In this document: piece after piece, positions 1-8,161 of the stretch
Numbering within the stretch: position 1 is the stretch's first letter
Layout of the letters: every line of letters begins with the position of its first letter
NCBI GenBank assembly: GCA_965221815.1
Contig: OZ244915.1
Coordinates: 1,860,001 to 1,924,000, forward strand
Direction of reading: 5' to 3'
DNA length: 64,000 bases
Source: JAPOXR01 sp965221815
GTDB lineage: Bacteria; Pseudomonadota; Alphaproteobacteria; Rhodobacterales; Rhodobacteraceae
The notes under the pieces: model-generated
Told to the model about the DNA's origin: nothing
What the model saw: only the letters and a program-made list of their open reading frames with translations
Database searches by the model: none
Program-made: the position numbers and the translations under genes

Positions 1-981
1 CAGGGGCTGTCTCATGGGCTCGCCGGTCAAGACATCATTCGCATCTACGCCTCGCCGGAAAATCACTCTTCGGTCATCAAGGCAGCACGGATTTCCGGTA
101 TCGGAGACGCGAATCTGGTCCAGGTGGCAACCGACAGTCAATTGGCGCTGTGCCCGCGTCGCCTGCGTCAGGCCATTGAGCAGGATCTGGCCGCTGGCAT
201 GCGTCCCGCAGGCCTTGTCCTCTGTGCCGGTGGCACTGCCAATGGTGCTTTCGACCGGATCGCTGACACCATTGCCGTGGCGAAAGAGTTTGGACTCTAT
301 TGTCATGTTGATGCTGCCTGGGCCGGTTCAGCAATGATCTGTCCGGAATTCCGTTATCTTTGGAAAGGGGCAGAACTCGCAGATTCAATTGTGATCAACC
401 CGACAAAATGGCTCGGTGCGCAGTTTGACTGTTCTGTACAGCTTCTCGCGGAACCGCAACTTCAATCGACGACGCTCAGCCTGCGCCCGGAATATCTTCA
501 ATCCGGCAATCAGAACGGTATGATGGATTTTCAGGATCTGACTCTTCCCCTTGGCCGTCGCTTTCGGGCACTCAAATTGTGGTTCGTGTTTCGGGTCTAT
601 GGCGTGAGCGGATTGCAAGGGATGATCCGCAACCATGTCAACTGGGTCAAAGCGCTTGAAAACAAGTTGATTGCCGATCCGGAATTCGAAATCGTCACCT
701 CCTGTCCACTGGCCTTGTTTACTTTTCGCTACGCCCCAGAAGACGGTGATGCTGATTCCCTGACAACGCGTCTGCTCAGCAATATCAATGACGACGGACG
801 GATCTACCTGACGCCATCTCAATTCAAGGGGCGCCCGGTCATCCGCATGACTGCGGGCACCTTTTCATGTACGAAAAGTGACGTCATGTCGGTGTATGAC
901 ATCATACGCGAACTGGCATCCGAGATCACATCGACCACAGACACCCCGCAACAAAGATCAGACATCCAGAAACCTCTCTGA
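1..981 (+). CDS. Aromatic-L-amino-acid decarboxylase-like PLP enzyme, 3' part (5' end outside window)
   Basis: This is the C-terminal 326 residues of a group II pyridoxal-phosphate decarboxylase; the reading frame is open from base 1, so the start lies upstream. The stretch HVDAAWAGSA followed by CPEFR and NPTKWLG is the family signature. The lysine of NPTKW (about residue 136 of the visible part) should carry the PLP Schiff base. The His-Val-Asp triad upstream contacts the cofactor, as in DOPA and tryptophan decarboxylases. Family members remove CO2 from aromatic amino acids in the cytoplasm. The exact substrate cannot be told here; indole-3-acetaldehyde or phenylacetaldehyde synthases share the fold. 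About 180 bp separate it from the next gene, so an operon link is not evident. Confidence 0.85.
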   Translation, partial: QGLSHGLAGQDIIRIYASPENHSSVIKAARISGIGDANLVQVATDSQLALCPRRLRQAIEQDLAAGMRPAGLVLCAGGTANGAFDRIADTIAVAKEFGLYCHVDAAWAGSAMICPEFRYLWKGAELADSIVINPTKWLGAQFDCSVQLLAEPQLQSTTLSLRPEYLQSGNQNGMMDFQDLTLPLGRRFRALKLWFVFRVYGVSGLQGMIRNHVNWVKALENKLIADPEFEIVTSCPLALFTFRYAPEDGDADSLTTRLLSNINDDGRIYLTPSQFKGRPVIRMTAGTFSCTKSDVMSVYDIIRELASEITSTTDTPQQRSDIQKPL

Positions 982-1159
982 CATATCGACGATGGGAATC
1001 CCGGGACCTGAACGGCGTCGTGAATTTTACTTTCGGCCATGGTCTGATTAGGAACAAGACAGAGAAGGATTTGCTGCCTGTTGCGTTGCAAATCGATATT
1101 CGCCTCTCACGCCAGGGTAAGGAGGGAGCGAGAGGCGTCTTGTGGACAGGAGAATTGAC

Positions 1160-2419
1160 ATGAATAGAATTGTAACAGGATTGGCGGGTGCAGCACTGTT
1201 TGCAGCCCCGGCGCTGGCTCAGGACAATATGGACAAGTTGACCAACATGCAGCGGACAGATGCCATTTTCACCTTCATCGAACAGAATGATGAAGTGGCG
1301 GAATCGCTGCGTGCCATTCTGCCAAGCCTCAATGTTCCGGACGGGTTTGAAATCAGCCTGTATGCAGTCGTCCCGAATGCGCGTTCAATGGCCGTCGCAC
1401 CGCAAGGGACAGTCGTGTTCGCCGGCACACGAAAAGAAAATGTCTGGTCCATTGTGGACCGCGATCGCAACCGGGTCGCCGACGAGGTCAAGGATTTCGC
1501 CCCGTCAATCGCCTTTGACATTCCCAACGGCCCCTGCTTTTCACCCGACGGATTTCTCTATATCGCAGAACGCAATCGCGTGCTGGTCTTCCCTGCCGCC
1601 GAGTTTTTCTTTGAAGGCCCGGATCCGGCTGTTGGCTACGTGGTCGGTCAAGGGGACCTGATTCCCGAAGAGGAAGAGAGCTTCAACCATTCGGCGCGGG
1701 TCTGCCGCGTTGGCCCTGACGGGAAGCTTTACATCTCACTTGGACAGCCGTTCAATGTGCAGCCATTGGACAAGCTTGAAATGTATGACGAAATCGGAAT
1801 TGGCGGTATCATTCGGATCAACACTGACGGTACGGGCCGCGAAGTCTACACGCGTGGTGTGCGCAATTCAGTCGGTCATGATTTCAATCCGGCGACCGGC
1901 GAATTGTGGTTCACCGACAACCAGGTCGATGGCATGGGTGACGACATTCCGCCAGGTGAACTCAACCGCCAGACGGCGGCAGGCCAGCATTTCGGCTTTC
2001 CCTGGACCAATGCCCGTGTGGAAATTCCGGATTACAAGGATGTGCCGCAGCCTGAGGGCGTGACGTTTGTCGAACCTCAGCTTGAATTGACCGCACATGC
2101 TGCTGATCTGGGTATGAGTTTTTATCGCCATGACAGCTTCCCGGAAAAATACCATGGTGGAATTTTCTGGGCGCAACACGGGTCCTGGAACCGGACAACC
2201 CCGGTGGGGGCACGGGTCATGTTCACGTCACTCGATGACGAAGGCAATGCGGTCAAAGCCGAAGTCTTCGCCGACGGATGGCTCAACGAGAGCACCGGAG
2301 AATATCTCGGTCGGCCAATGGATGTCGCCTTCCTGCCCGATGGATCCATGCTGGTATCGGACGACTTTGCCGGCGCAATCTGGCGTATTGCTTACGCGCC
2401 TCGTACTGCGGCCAATTGA
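1160..2419 (+). CDS. PQQ-type glucose/sorbosone dehydrogenase family protein, periplasmic
   Basis: A 419-residue exported protein with a clear Sec signal (MNRIVTGLAGAALFAAPALA, cleavage near residue 21). The rest reads as the six-bladed beta-propeller of the GSDH/L-sorbosone dehydrogenase family, with repeated blade motifs such as SPDGFLYIAER, GPDGKLYIS, GELWFTDNQ and LPDGSMLVSDD. Family members oxidise sugars or aldehydes in the periplasm with PQQ. The ATG at 1160 is chosen over an in-frame GTG at 1142 because AGGAG at 1148-1152 lies 7 bases upstream and the signal peptide then begins properly. The next gene, a dihaem cytochrome c, overlaps the stop and is the likely electron acceptor. The substrate is unknown, and some family members do not bind PQQ. 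Confidence 0.85.
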   Translation: MNRIVTGLAGAALFAAPALAQDNMDKLTNMQRTDAIFTFIEQNDEVAESLRAILPSLNVPDGFEISLYAVVPNARSMAVAPQGTVVFAGTRKENVWSIVDRDRNRVADEVKDFAPSIAFDIPNGPCFSPDGFLYIAERNRVLVFPAAEFFFEGPDPAVGYVVGQGDLIPEEEESFNHSARVCRVGPDGKLYISLGQPFNVQPLDKLEMYDEIGIGGIIRINTDGTGREVYTRGVRNSVGHDFNPATGELWFTDNQVDGMGDDIPPGELNRQTAAGQHFGFPWTNARVEIPDYKDVPQPEGVTFVEPQLELTAHAADLGMSFYRHDSFPEKYHGGIFWAQHGSWNRTTPVGARVMFTSLDDEGNAVKAEVFADGWLNESTGEYLGRPMDVAFLPDGSMLVSDDFAGAIWRIAYAPRTAAN

Positions 2420-3012
2420 ACGCGGCTGCCTCACTGATCCTCGGCGGGCTGATGTTCGCCGGGATCGCCACCCAACCGGCCATGGCCGCCGACCTGGCGG
2501 CCGGGCGACTGGTGGCCAATATGTGCATGACATGTCACGGGACCGACGGTTATGCCCGCCTTCCGAATGCTCCGCACATCGGCGGCGAACCGCAATCCTA
2601 TCTTGAAGCGCAGCTGATGGCGTTCAAGACCGGCAGCCGTCAGCACGAGATGATGAGCGTGGTCACCGCCGGGCTTTCAGCACAACAGATCGCCGATGTC
2701 TCTGCCTGGTATGCCGCGCATACAGCGGTTGCGGCATTGCCGAAAGGTTCCCATGCGGCGGACGCGCCCGATCTTTGTGTGTCCTGTCACGGTGCCGACG
2801 GAATCTCGACCCTTTTGGACGCACCCCATCTTGCAGGTGAAGACAGAGCATATCTTGACGCACAACTCAAGGCGTTCAAACGCGGCAAACGCCGCCATGA
2901 CATCATGACTGAAATCGCGGTGTCACTGAGCGACGAGCAAATTCGGGAATTCGCCAATTGGTACGCTTCGATCAGCCTTGAGATCAGACCGCCGGAAGGC
3001 AAAGAAGACTGA
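2416..3012 (+). CDS. Dihaem c-type cytochrome (cytochrome c4/c553-like)
   Basis: About 198 residues with two tandem class I cytochrome c domains. The first haem site is CMTCH (residues 37-41) and the second CVSCH (121-125). Each is followed by a GxDG loop, a PxL/I-type loop and a QLxAFKxGxRxH segment with nearby Met residues (79-80 in the first half) as possible sixth ligands, so the protein looks like an internal duplication. A hydrophobic leader ending PAMA precedes the mature part. I place the start at TTG 2416, which overlaps the upstream stop codon (TTGA) and gives a leader-length peptide; ATG 2452 would leave too short a signal. The overlap implies translational coupling with the dehydrogenase, consistent with passing electrons towards the respiratory chain. 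Confidence 0.82.
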   Translation: MNAAASLILGGLMFAGIATQPAMAADLAAGRLVANMCMTCHGTDGYARLPNAPHIGGEPQSYLEAQLMAFKTGSRQHEMMSVVTAGLSAQQIADVSAWYAAHTAVAALPKGSHAADAPDLCVSCHGADGISTLLDAPHLAGEDRAYLDAQLKAFKRGKRRHDIMTEIAVSLSDEQIREFANWYASISLEIRPPEGKED

Positions 3013-3014
3013 AC

Positions 3015-3212
3015 TCAATCCTTGTCGCGGATGATGCTGTCCCATGCATCATAAGCGGCACAGGAGAGAACGGCGAGCAGGATGATCCAGAATGGCAACC
3101 CGCCCCAGAAACCGGCAAATCCGGTTGAAATTCCATGCGCGAGGCCCAGTGTGAAGGACGCCATCATCAGAAGCGCAATCACCGCCATCAGTATGTTGAT
3201 CGTTTTACCCAT
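3015..3212 (-). CDS. Small two-helix membrane protein, function unknown
   Basis: Sixty-five residues with two hydrophobic segments (about residues 5-25 and 36-54) joined by a short glycine-rich loop and ending in a charged tail DSIIRDKD. No family is recognised. It starts 12 bp after the amidase stop and is the last gene of the minus-strand TRAP-amidase operon. Its stop is only 2 bp from the convergent cytochrome c stop. The position in a tight operon makes it likely to be real. A role as an accessory of the transporter or an unrelated inner-membrane peptide cannot be separated. Confidence 0.6.
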   Translation of the reverse strand: MGKTINILMAVIALLMMASFTLGLAHGISTGFAGFWGGLPFWIILLAVLSCAAYDAWDSIIRDKD

Positions 3213-3224
3213 CGTCCCTGTTCC

Positions 3225-4583
3225 CTAAACCGTTGCTGTCTCCACTGCAAGTGACGTCAAAATCCACCGGGCGGTGCGCAACAACCTGTCATCCCTTTCC
3301 GGAGCACCGATGATCTGTACCCCGATCGGAAGTCCGTCTGCACTGATCAAGAGGGGCAGTGAAAGACATGGCAATCCGCACAATGTCCAGATCGTACTGC
3401 AGACTGGATTCCCTGTACCACTGGCAAGTTGCGGGGCATCGCCCAGCGCAGCAGGTGCAATGATGGCATCAAAATCCATGAAGAATTTCGCGAAATACTC
3501 TTGCGCTGCCGACATCTTGCGCAATGCATTCCGGTAAGTCTTACGACCAATTCCCAGGCCTTCATCAATGGCTCCAAGAATTTGCCTGCTCATCAGTTCG
3601 CCATGCGCGTCTTTCAGCCGTTTCAGATTGCGGCCGATTTCATAGTTCTGAATGGTGCGGTGGGCGTCCAGCAATAAATCAAAATCCATCGGTGCCGGCA
3701 GTTTTTCGACGCGTGGAGACAGCAATGCGACCACATCCTCGAGCCCTTGTCGGGCATCATCCTGCAACTCCTGATGGTATGTTGCCCCCATCCAGGCCAA
3801 CATCGGTTCGACCGGCGGTTCGCTGCGGCAGCCCGCAAGCATGCTGGGACGCGGACGCGCAAGAGTCGCAGGGTCGGATGAATCACACGCCGCCATGGCA
3901 TCAGCGAGTGCAGCAACATCTTCCAAATCCCGGGCGAACATACCAATCTGGTCGAGCGTCTGGCTCGTGCGCAGAACCCCGCTACGTGAGATCAGCCCCC
4001 GCGTCGGTTTAAAGCCGAACACACCGCAAAATGATGCCGGACGGATAACGGATCCATTGGTCTGGGTTCCAATCGTCAAAGGCACCTGAAATCCCGCCAC
4101 CGCGGCGGCTGACCCGCTCGAAGACCCTCCGGGGCTGCGTGCGGTGTCATGCGGATTAACGGTGCGGCTGGGCTGCATGAACGCCAGTTCAGTTGTGACC
4201 GTCTTTCCGAGAATGACCGCGCCGGCATCGCGGAGTCGATCGACCAGGAATGCCTCGCGGCGGGGAATCCGTCCCTTGCAGGCGGGGGTTCCTCTCTCAG
4301 TGGGAATCCCCCTGGTATCAACGATATCCTTGATGCCGACAGGCACACCATGCAGAGCACCGACCGGTCGGCCAAACCAGCGGATGCGGTCAAGTTCCCG
4401 TGCCTGTTTCAGTGCCAGATCGGGATCAAACCATTCCCAGGCCGCGATTTCGCTGTCCGTCTCCTGAATCCGTTCCAGGCATTCCCGCACCAGTATCTCG
4501 GACTTGAGCTGGCCCGTGCGTATCCGTTCCGCCGCGGCAACAGCAGAGAGCGCCGTCAGTTCAGACGAATCAGGCCGCTGCAT
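3225..4583 (-). CDS. Amidase (amidase signature family)
   Basis: A 452-residue cytosolic hydrolase with the Ser-cisSer-Lys triad of the amidase signature family. Lys85 lies in HGVPVGIKD, the glycine/serine-rich loop GGSSSGSAAA starts near residue 152, and the nucleophile is about Ser178 in TNGSVIRPA. The usual GGS of the last motif is NGS here, a mild variation. The gene lies 11 bp after the TRAP large permease and is co-transcribed with it. The natural reading is that the transporter imports an amide, or an acid derived from one, which this enzyme hydrolyses. GatA is an alternative with the same fold, but no gatB or gatC is adjacent and the context is catabolic. Confidence 0.85.
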   Translation of the reverse strand: MQRPDSSELTALSAVAAAERIRTGQLKSEILVRECLERIQETDSEIAAWEWFDPDLALKQARELDRIRWFGRPVGALHGVPVGIKDIVDTRGIPTERGTPACKGRIPRREAFLVDRLRDAGAVILGKTVTTELAFMQPSRTVNPHDTARSPGGSSSGSAAAVAGFQVPLTIGTQTNGSVIRPASFCGVFGFKPTRGLISRSGVLRTSQTLDQIGMFARDLEDVAALADAMAACDSSDPATLARPRPSMLAGCRSEPPVEPMLAWMGATYHQELQDDARQGLEDVVALLSPRVEKLPAPMDFDLLLDAHRTIQNYEIGRNLKRLKDAHGELMSRQILGAIDEGLGIGRKTYRNALRKMSAAQEYFAKFFMDFDAIIAPAALGDAPQLASGTGNPVCSTIWTLCGLPCLSLPLLISADGLPIGVQIIGAPERDDRLLRTARWILTSLAVETATV

Positions 4584-4594
4584 TCGGCAAGAGC

Positions 4595-5959
4595 CTACGG
4601 AATATACTCACCGAACAGATATTCTGGAAACCAGAGCGCAATTCCGGGAAATTGATACATCAGGACCATCGAAAAAATCACGATGGCGAGATAAGGCAGG
4701 ATGCCCTTGAAAATCTCCGCCAGTTGAATGCGCGCCCGTAGCACCCCTTTCAGATAATAGGCCGACATCGCCATCGGCGGCGTCAGGAACGATGTCTGCA
4801 GATTCAAGGCCACGAGCATCGCAAAGAAATACGGGTTCACCCCGAAAATATCCAGCATTGGAAGGAATATCGGCACAAATATGATCAGAATCTCGGTCCA
4901 TTCAAGCGGCCAGCCCAAAAGGAAGATGATCAGTTGCGCGAGGACCAGAAACTGCCAGGTCTGCAGGTCCATTCCAAGGATCAATTGTTCAATCACTTCC
5001 TGGCCGCCGAGATACGAAAACACGGATGCGAAAGTCCAGGAACCGACGAAAAGCCAACAGACCATCGCCGTTGCCTTCGCCGTCAGGAACACGCTTTCTC
5101 GCAATCGCCGCCAGGTCAAGGTGCGGTATATCATCGCCAGGACCAGTCCACCCAACGCACCCATTGCCGCAGCTTCTGCAGGTGTTGCAAGCCCACCCAG
5201 TATCGAGCCGAGAACCAACATGATCAGCACGGTCAATGGAACGAACGAAATCAGCAGGTTCCAGTAAATTTCACGGGCCGGTGGAAGATCCTCATGTTTG
5301 GGTTTTGGTGCGATGTCGGGATTGATCAAAGCGCGGGCCATCACATAGACAATGTAAAGACCGGCAAGAATCAGGCCCGGGAATACAGCGGCTGCATACA
5401 GGCGGAGTGGTGACAGTTCTGCAATTGCCGCATAGACGATCAGCATGATCGATGGCGGAATCAGGATTCCCAGCGTCCCACCGGCACAAATCACGCCGGC
5501 GGCAAACCGTCTGTCGTATGATGCATTTGCCATGGCCGGGAATGCAAGCAGACCCATGAGCGTGACAACAGCACCGACAATTCCCGAAGCCGTGGAAAAA
5601 ACCGTGCAGGTGACCAGCGCTGCAACTGCCATTGAACCCGGCAGATTATGCGCCGCCTCCCGCAGCGAATAAAACAACCGGTCAATAATGCTTGCCCTCT
5701 CGACCACATAGCCCATGAACAGAAACAAAGGAATCGCGACAAGCGTATCATTCTCCATAACCGAATATGTGTTCTGGTTGAGGAGATAAAAGATATTGTT
5801 GTTGATCAGGTCGGCGAAACTGTCGATACCGCCCTGGTAGTATGCATAATAGCCGAAAGCGACGCCCATCGCGACCAGAGTGAACGCAATGGGAAAACCA
5901 AGCAGCACCATCAGGATGAACAGGCACAGCATCAGGATTGCGACTTGGGGATCGGTCAT
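4595..5959 (-). CDS. TRAP transporter large permease (DctM-like)
   Basis: A 454-residue, very hydrophobic protein with about 12-13 predicted membrane segments and DctM-family signatures: an early GFPIAFTL segment, the GGTLGILIPPSI motif in the middle and TPPMAMSAYYLKG near the end. It is the ion-coupled translocation channel of a TRAP system in the inner membrane. It starts 45 bp after the small permease and is followed 11 bp later by the amidase. Compared with the canonical length (about 425) it is slightly long, with an extra loop around residues 215-240 rich in Pro, Lys and Asp. Confidence 0.9.
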   Translation of the reverse strand: MTDPQVAILMLCLFILMVLLGFPIAFTLVAMGVAFGYYAYYQGGIDSFADLINNNIFYLLNQNTYSVMENDTLVAIPLFLFMGYVVERASIIDRLFYSLREAAHNLPGSMAVAALVTCTVFSTASGIVGAVVTLMGLLAFPAMANASYDRRFAAGVICAGGTLGILIPPSIMLIVYAAIAELSPLRLYAAAVFPGLILAGLYIVYVMARALINPDIAPKPKHEDLPPAREIYWNLLISFVPLTVLIMLVLGSILGGLATPAEAAAMGALGGLVLAMIYRTLTWRRLRESVFLTAKATAMVCWLFVGSWTFASVFSYLGGQEVIEQLILGMDLQTWQFLVLAQLIIFLLGWPLEWTEILIIFVPIFLPMLDIFGVNPYFFAMLVALNLQTSFLTPPMAMSAYYLKGVLRARIQLAEIFKGILPYLAIVIFSMVLMYQFPGIALWFPEYLFGEYIP

Positions 5960-6004
5960 GTCAACATTCCTTCAACTGTCTTCCACGCGTTGCACGACCA
6001 CCAG

Positions 6005-6574
6005 TCAACCAGCCGTGTCACCTTCCTTGATCAGCACGTCCTCTGTTTCCCGGACATCGTCAACCCGCTCCATCCAGACGCCTGTCCGCATCGCATGCCA
6101 GCAACGCAGAAGTTCGGCGATTCCCTGAATGATCAGGAGTCCACCGGCAACTGGAATCAGGGTCTTGAAGAAATAAATCTGTATGCGTGCCGGGCTGTTC
6201 CAACTGACTTCCTGGTAGCGCCAACTGTCAGCAGCGATTTCGTAACCGAACCAGAATAGCGCCAGCATTCCTGGAAAAAAGAACAAGAGATAGAGGACAA
6301 AATCGATCCGTGCCTGCCAGCGCACCGGGAACAACCGATAGATCACGTCGCCGCGGACATGCGCATCCTGAGCCAGCGCGTAAGGTCCGGCCATCAGGAA
6401 AAGTGCTCCATACATCTGAACCATCATGTCAAACGCCCATACCGTCGGTGCGTTCAGGACATAACGGACAAAGACTTCGTAAGAGACCGAAAGTGTCAGG
6501 ATGAGGATGCACCATCCAAACGCGCGGCCGACCCATACACTCAGCGTTTCGACGGAACTGATAAAACCCTTCAT
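6005..6574 (-). CDS. TRAP transporter small permease (DctQ-like)
   Basis: A 189-residue membrane protein with four hydrophobic helices, typical of DctQ. It has an N-terminal helix followed by FVRYVLNAPTVWAFD, the conserved stretch at the start of the second helix, and a loop with DAHVRGDVIYR that matches the family's HIRVD-type loop. It supports the large permease in the membrane. It lies between the receptor gene (59 bp upstream) and the large permease (45 bp downstream), the usual P-Q-M order. The C-terminal 25 residues are acidic and cytosolic. Confidence 0.88.
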   Translation of the reverse strand: MKGFISSVETLSVWVGRAFGWCILILTLSVSYEVFVRYVLNAPTVWAFDMMVQMYGALFLMAGPYALAQDAHVRGDVIYRLFPVRWQARIDFVLYLLFFFPGMLALFWFGYEIAADSWRYQEVSWNSPARIQIYFFKTLIPVAGGLLIIQGIAELLRCWHAMRTGVWMERVDDVRETEDVLIKEGDTAG

Positions 6575-6633
6575 GGGGCTGAATTCGCATTCCGGGAACC
6601 GCGACCGGTTCCCGGATCCATGATATCAATCAC

Positions 6634-7734
6634 TCACGAACCAAAAGTATGTTCGTAGGCAAGCTGGTAATTTGGCTGGTTGAGATTGAGGTAATTCATC
6701 ACCACCTCGGCATAGGCCTTCTGGCTCTCAATCACCCTGGCGAAGAAGGGATCCTCACCCGAAATCCGATCAATCACGATATCCCAGGCCTCGAGCTGCG
6801 CCTTCATCACGGAGTCGGGCGTCCGATACACATTGACGCCTTCCTGATCGCGCAATGTGATCAGATCTTCCGCGTAACGTTTCGTGTTGTGCCAGTAGAA
6901 ATTCGAACTTTCCGCTTCTGACGCGTATTTGAGTATCGCCTGAAGTTCGGGGGCGAGAGACTCGTACGTATCACGGTTAAAGGAAATTTCAAAGAATTCC
7001 TGACTCTGATGGAAAGACGCAAGATGATAATGTTTGGACACATCCTGCATACCAAAATCCCGGTCGGATGTCGGGTTGTTGAATTCGGCAGCGTCGATCA
7101 GTCCAGACTTCATCGCCGGCTGGATTTCACCGCCCGGGAGTTGAACAACTGACATTCCCATCTCGAGCAGAACGTCGGCCGCAAGACCCACGGTGCGATA
7201 CTTGAGCCCATCCATCTGCGCTGCATCGGTGATCTGTTCCTTGAACCAGCCGAGCGGCTGCGCCGGCATCGGGCTATTGAAGAACGACACGACATTCAGC
7301 CGAAGTTCGGCCATCAATTCATTGAACAGCTCCTGGCCGCCACCATAATGCACCCAACCCAGAACCTCTTGACTGGACCATCCGAAACACGGGCCCGTTC
7401 CAAACAAGGATGCTGTCGGTGATTTCGAATACCAGTAAGCGGGCACATAGTGGCATGCATCGAGAATACCCCGATGTACGGCGTCCTGCATTTGACTTGT
7501 CTTGACAACCGCGTCCACGGGAAGAAGCTCAATATTGAGCGCCCCACCCGCCATATCATTGACGCGCTGCACATAGGCCTGCGCATTTTCCAGAAAAATA
7601 CCGCCACCCCATGCTGCTTGCATTTTCAGGTTGGTACCCGACTGGGCCAAGGCCGGCGCGGCCAGTCCACCGGCCGAGGCCGTTGCAGCCAGCGCCGCAC
7701 CGCCAAGGAACTTCCTCCGATCAACATTTTCCAT
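6634..7734 (-). CDS. TRAP transporter solute receptor (DctP family, TakP-like)
   Basis: A 366-residue periplasmic receptor. The N terminus has a twin-arginine-like signal (DRRKFLGG, then an Ala-rich stretch ending APALA), so Tat export is likely. The mature part carries TakP-like features: AAWGGG at the start of the first lobe, FGTGPCFGWSSQEV and WVHYGGGQEL in the middle, and a conserved Arg in KYRTVGL. TakP homologues bind 2-oxo acids or related carboxylates. The ATG at 7734 is chosen because AAGGAG lies 9 bases upstream and the signal begins there; the frame is open much further upstream (to about 8163) without a good start. First gene of the five-gene operon. Confidence 0.9.
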   Translation of the reverse strand: MENVDRRKFLGGAALAATASAGGLAAPALAQSGTNLKMQAAWGGGIFLENAQAYVQRVNDMAGGALNIELLPVDAVVKTSQMQDAVHRGILDACHYVPAYWYSKSPTASLFGTGPCFGWSSQEVLGWVHYGGGQELFNELMAELRLNVVSFFNSPMPAQPLGWFKEQITDAAQMDGLKYRTVGLAADVLLEMGMSVVQLPGGEIQPAMKSGLIDAAEFNNPTSDRDFGMQDVSKHYHLASFHQSQEFFEISFNRDTYESLAPELQAILKYASEAESSNFYWHNTKRYAEDLITLRDQEGVNVYRTPDSVMKAQLEAWDIVIDRISGEDPFFARVIESQKAYAEVVMNYLNLNQPNYQLAYEHTFGS

Positions 7735-7780
7735 TTTGCATTTCTCCTTCAAACTGGCAATCATGTCAGAAATTTTTCCG

Positions 7781-7809
7781 TTGTTATCGCTCTCATGAGT
7801 TGATTGCAA
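7781..7809 (-). promoter_or_regulatory. Possible sigma-70 promoter of the TRAP-amidase operon
   Basis: On the minus strand TTGCAA (7809-7804) and TAACAA (7786-7781) are separated by 17 bases and sit about 45 bases upstream of the receptor start. The -35 is good and the -10 is weak. Seen by eye only. Confidence 0.3.
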
Positions 7810-8161
7810 GACGGGATCAAGCTTGCACAGGATGGTTGGGCCGCTTAATGAAACCCTGTTCGTTCGCCTCCTGCGGAAATCAGAATTTCGTGACGCGGCG
7901 CCTCTCAAGGGACTGAATGTGATGTTGCGATGGATGATACGAAATGTCATGATCAGTCTATTCTTACGGTCGGACTCCATGGCATTCCTGATGCCATTTT
8001 CTGTGTCATGGATAGGGACACGAACAGCAGGACCGCAAATCCAATCCCTGCCCTTGCGCATGTCACCCCATGATGTTGCCCACCCTTGTGAATAGATATC
8101 CTTTCGCGCGGGTCGATCGTGCGCAAGTGTCCAAACCGGCTTGTCCAACTCGCGAGCGCTC
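7810..8161. other. Intergenic region between divergent TRAP operon and edd
   Basis: About 350 bp with no gene I can support. The minus frame is open but lacks a ribosome site or recognisable protein. It must hold the promoter of the edd-eda-glk operon, but I see no convincing sigma-70 pair or regulator palindrome. Confidence 0.5.
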
